NCBI GenBank assembly: GCA_017306415.1
Contig: JAFKIL010000005.1
Location: forward strand, 175,500 to 239,499
Origin: Microbacterium sp.
Lineage (GTDB): Bacteria; Actinomycetota; Actinomycetes; Actinomycetales; Microbacteriaceae
Reading direction: 5' to 3'
DNA length: 64,000 nt
The position numbers and the translations under genes are program-made. How positions within the stretch are numbered: position 1 is the stretch's first letter; the number at the start of each line of letters is the position of its first letter. Below the pieces are notes generated by a model. That model was not told where the DNA came from. It saw only the letters and a program-made list of their open reading frames with translations, and ran no database searches. Positions 63,005-64,000 of this stretch are shown here, piece by piece.

Positions 63005-63441
63005 TCACCTTGACACCGGCTCGACGCTCGGAGCGATCGCGAATACGGCGTAGTCGTGTGCGTCCGACAACGCTCTGTAATAGTCGCGAAGCGCTTCATC
63101 TCCCGACGTTCGGCTCAGCGCCCAGTCGGTCGGGGCAACCTGTAGAGCGAACATCTGCACCCTGGCTGTGTGGGTGCGTCTCCGCCGCGTCGCAAGTGGG
63201 GTCGAGACGTCGAACAAAATCACAAGGGACGGACGCTCGTGCGTCTTCTGCCTCCAATACGAGATTGGATGCCGCTCGTGATCGTGCTTCGAAGGCGACG
63301 ATGTTCGCCGCCTTCACTCCGCTTACGCCAGCGATCGCCAGCTGCGCGTCGAATCCCAAGCGATTCGCGAAGCCAAGGGATAAGAGAAGAACCAGCGAGC
63401 GCGATGAGCGCTCGCAAGGCCACTGGCCAGCCGCTATCCAT
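63005..63441 (-). pseudogene. Possible decayed gene, minus strand
   Basis: The 62,981-63,590 stretch has no intact gene. On the minus strand, three partly overlapping frames can be joined with two one-base shifts. They run from a start at 63,441 (MDSGWPVALRALIALAGSSLIP) through FDAQLAIAGVSGVKAANIVAF to LFDVSTPLATRRRR...PTDWALSRTSGDEALRDYYRAL. This would be a decayed membrane or exported protein. The joins are only suggestive, so a non-coding stretch is also possible. Confidence 0.25.
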
Positions 63442-63590
63442 GCGCCGAACTCTACTCACACGTGGGCGTCTCCCGAGTCGGGTTCGACTGAGCCACCGCC
63501 GGCCTGTCTGACCCGAGTCCGAGCCACCCGATCTCGTCCGGATGACGGCCGACCACGCCGGCCAACCTTTCTCCAGCACCGGCTTACGCG

Positions 63591-63752
63591 TTCTTGGCCG
63601 TGAAGCCTGCGGCAGCGTACGGGTGCCGCGCCTGCGTGCAAGGGGCGTTTCGCGGCATATCCTCCCCCGCTGCGCTCAGTCCGGTATTCCACGGTCCCCT
63701 TGCGCTCCGCCCCGCCACCCTCCTCGGCACTTCGTGCCTTCACGGCAAAGAA
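63591..63752 (+). ncRNA. Candidate structured RNA with nested stems and pseudoknot
   Basis: A 15-nt arm at 63,591-63,605 pairs with 63,738-63,752 with one mismatch. Inside are the nested stems 63,612-63,617/63,669-63,674, 63,621-63,623/63,666-63,668 and TGCCGCG 63,624-63,630/CGCGGCA 63,651-63,657. The loop of the last (GCAAGGGG, 63,638-63,645) pairs with CCCCTTGC at 63,697-63,704, a pseudoknot. A tight hairpin GGCAC-TTC-GTGCC is at 63,726-63,738. No open frame fits it. It lies just before the ribosome site of a ParB-like gene. It may be a cis-acting leader or an independent RNA. The strand is inferred from the downstream gene. Confidence 0.5.
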
Positions 63753-63775
63753 CGTAGAGGGAAAGGAATGAAGCA

Positions 63776-63916
63776 ATGAGCAACGCAACCGCACAGATCA
63801 CGGGCACGATCGTCCAGGTCGACCCGACCGACCTAGTGATCGACGACAACGTGTTGCGCCCCGGGTCTGGTGGAGGCGCTGACATCCCGAAAGGATGGGG
63901 AGCTTGTCGAAGTTGA
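63776..63916 (+). pseudogene. ParB-like gene, truncated by an IS3-type insertion
   Basis: The reading frame begins MSNATAQITGTIVQVDPTDLVIDDNV with GAAAGGA eight bases before the ATG. The phrase VDPTDLVIDDNV is the start of the ParB/RepB nuclease domain (usually followed by R and more of the domain). After about residue 26 the sequence stops resembling ParB and ends at a TGA at 63,916 within foreign DNA. The element start lies near 63,857-63,875. It indicates a plasmid- or ICE-type partition/regulatory gene interrupted by insertion. Confidence 0.55.
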
Positions 63917-64000
63917 GGAAGTGTCCGCCCGAGTTGAAGGGACCGGGCGGTGCGGCTGGTTCTGGCCGCGCGTGGTGAGGATGGCGGCCGGCGCGGCGCG
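63904..64000 (+). pseudogene. IS3-family transposase OrfA start, with a frameshift, window edge
   Basis: TTG at 63,904 begins MSKLRKCPPELK, typical of IS3-family OrfA. After base 63,939 one extra G shifts the frame: without it the sequence reads DRAVRLVLAARGEDGGRRGA, the expected continuation. The element runs out of the window. The frameshift could be a real inactivating mutation or a sequencing error in GGG. Confidence 0.65.

Overview
The window is high-GC DNA that reads like a Gram-positive actinobacterium, most likely Microbacterium or a close relative in Microbacteriaceae. This is an inference from codon use, the frequent GGATGCC words, F420/flavin oxidoreductase families, a serS and tRNA-Ser neighbourhood, and many leaderless genes (a TANNNT box 6-7 nt before ATG/GTG). 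No 16S gene or other definitive marker is present.

Positions 1-31,800 look like chromosomal backbone rich in carbohydrate and peptide uptake. In order: the end of an unknown gene followed by a dipeptide/oligopeptide ABC transporter (two permeases and a fused DppD-DppF ATPase) with a serine beta-lactamase-like hydrolase and a GbsR-type regulator; galT-galK divergent from a LacI-type repressor, then galE; glycerate kinase; phosphoglucomutase; prephenate dehydratase; two flavin-type oxidoreductases; a lipoprotein; DNA photolyase; a LacI regulator followed by a GH13 glucosidase and a complete sugar ABC importer (binding protein and two permeases); an AbiEi/DUF559-like gene bracketed by two copies of one palindrome; a diacylglycerol-kinase-family protein; serS; a HAD phosphatase; tRNA-Ser(UGA); an LCP-family protein; and tRNA-Ser(GCU).

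From 31,800 rightwards the DNA is accessory. A tyrosine integrase sits at the 3' end of tRNA-Ser(GCU), with an excisionase-like gene, which marks the left end of an integrated element. The following 23 kb is a defence-type island of mixed, lower-GC genes: a zeta-like toxin with an epsilon-like partner, a membrane-anchored Cap15-like beta-rich protein, an ApeA-like HEPN protein, four more proteins with candidate HEPN RNase motifs, a serine recombinase, an AlbA/Schlafen-type ATP-binding protein divergent from a coiled-coil TIR protein, and a MobF-type relaxase-helicase. No type IV secretion genes are visible, so the element would be mobilizable rather than self-transmissible.

From 55,500 to 63,000 comes a metabolic/stress segment: TetR plus FAD monooxygenase, ClC chloride transporter divergent from a MarR regulator with two paired operators, and an overlapping CtaG - CcdA - SCO1/TlpA-fusion operon for copper/cytochrome oxidase biogenesis, then a deazaflavin-dependent reductase family gene. 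The last kilobase holds decayed DNA, a strongly structured RNA-like segment (63,591-63,752), a truncated ParB-like gene, and the left end of an IS3-family element that runs out of the window.

The most interesting items are the HEPN-rich defence cluster, the 160-nt structured segment with a predicted pseudoknot, the degenerate P-loop of the zeta-like toxin, and three families of intergenic palindromes in the backbone.
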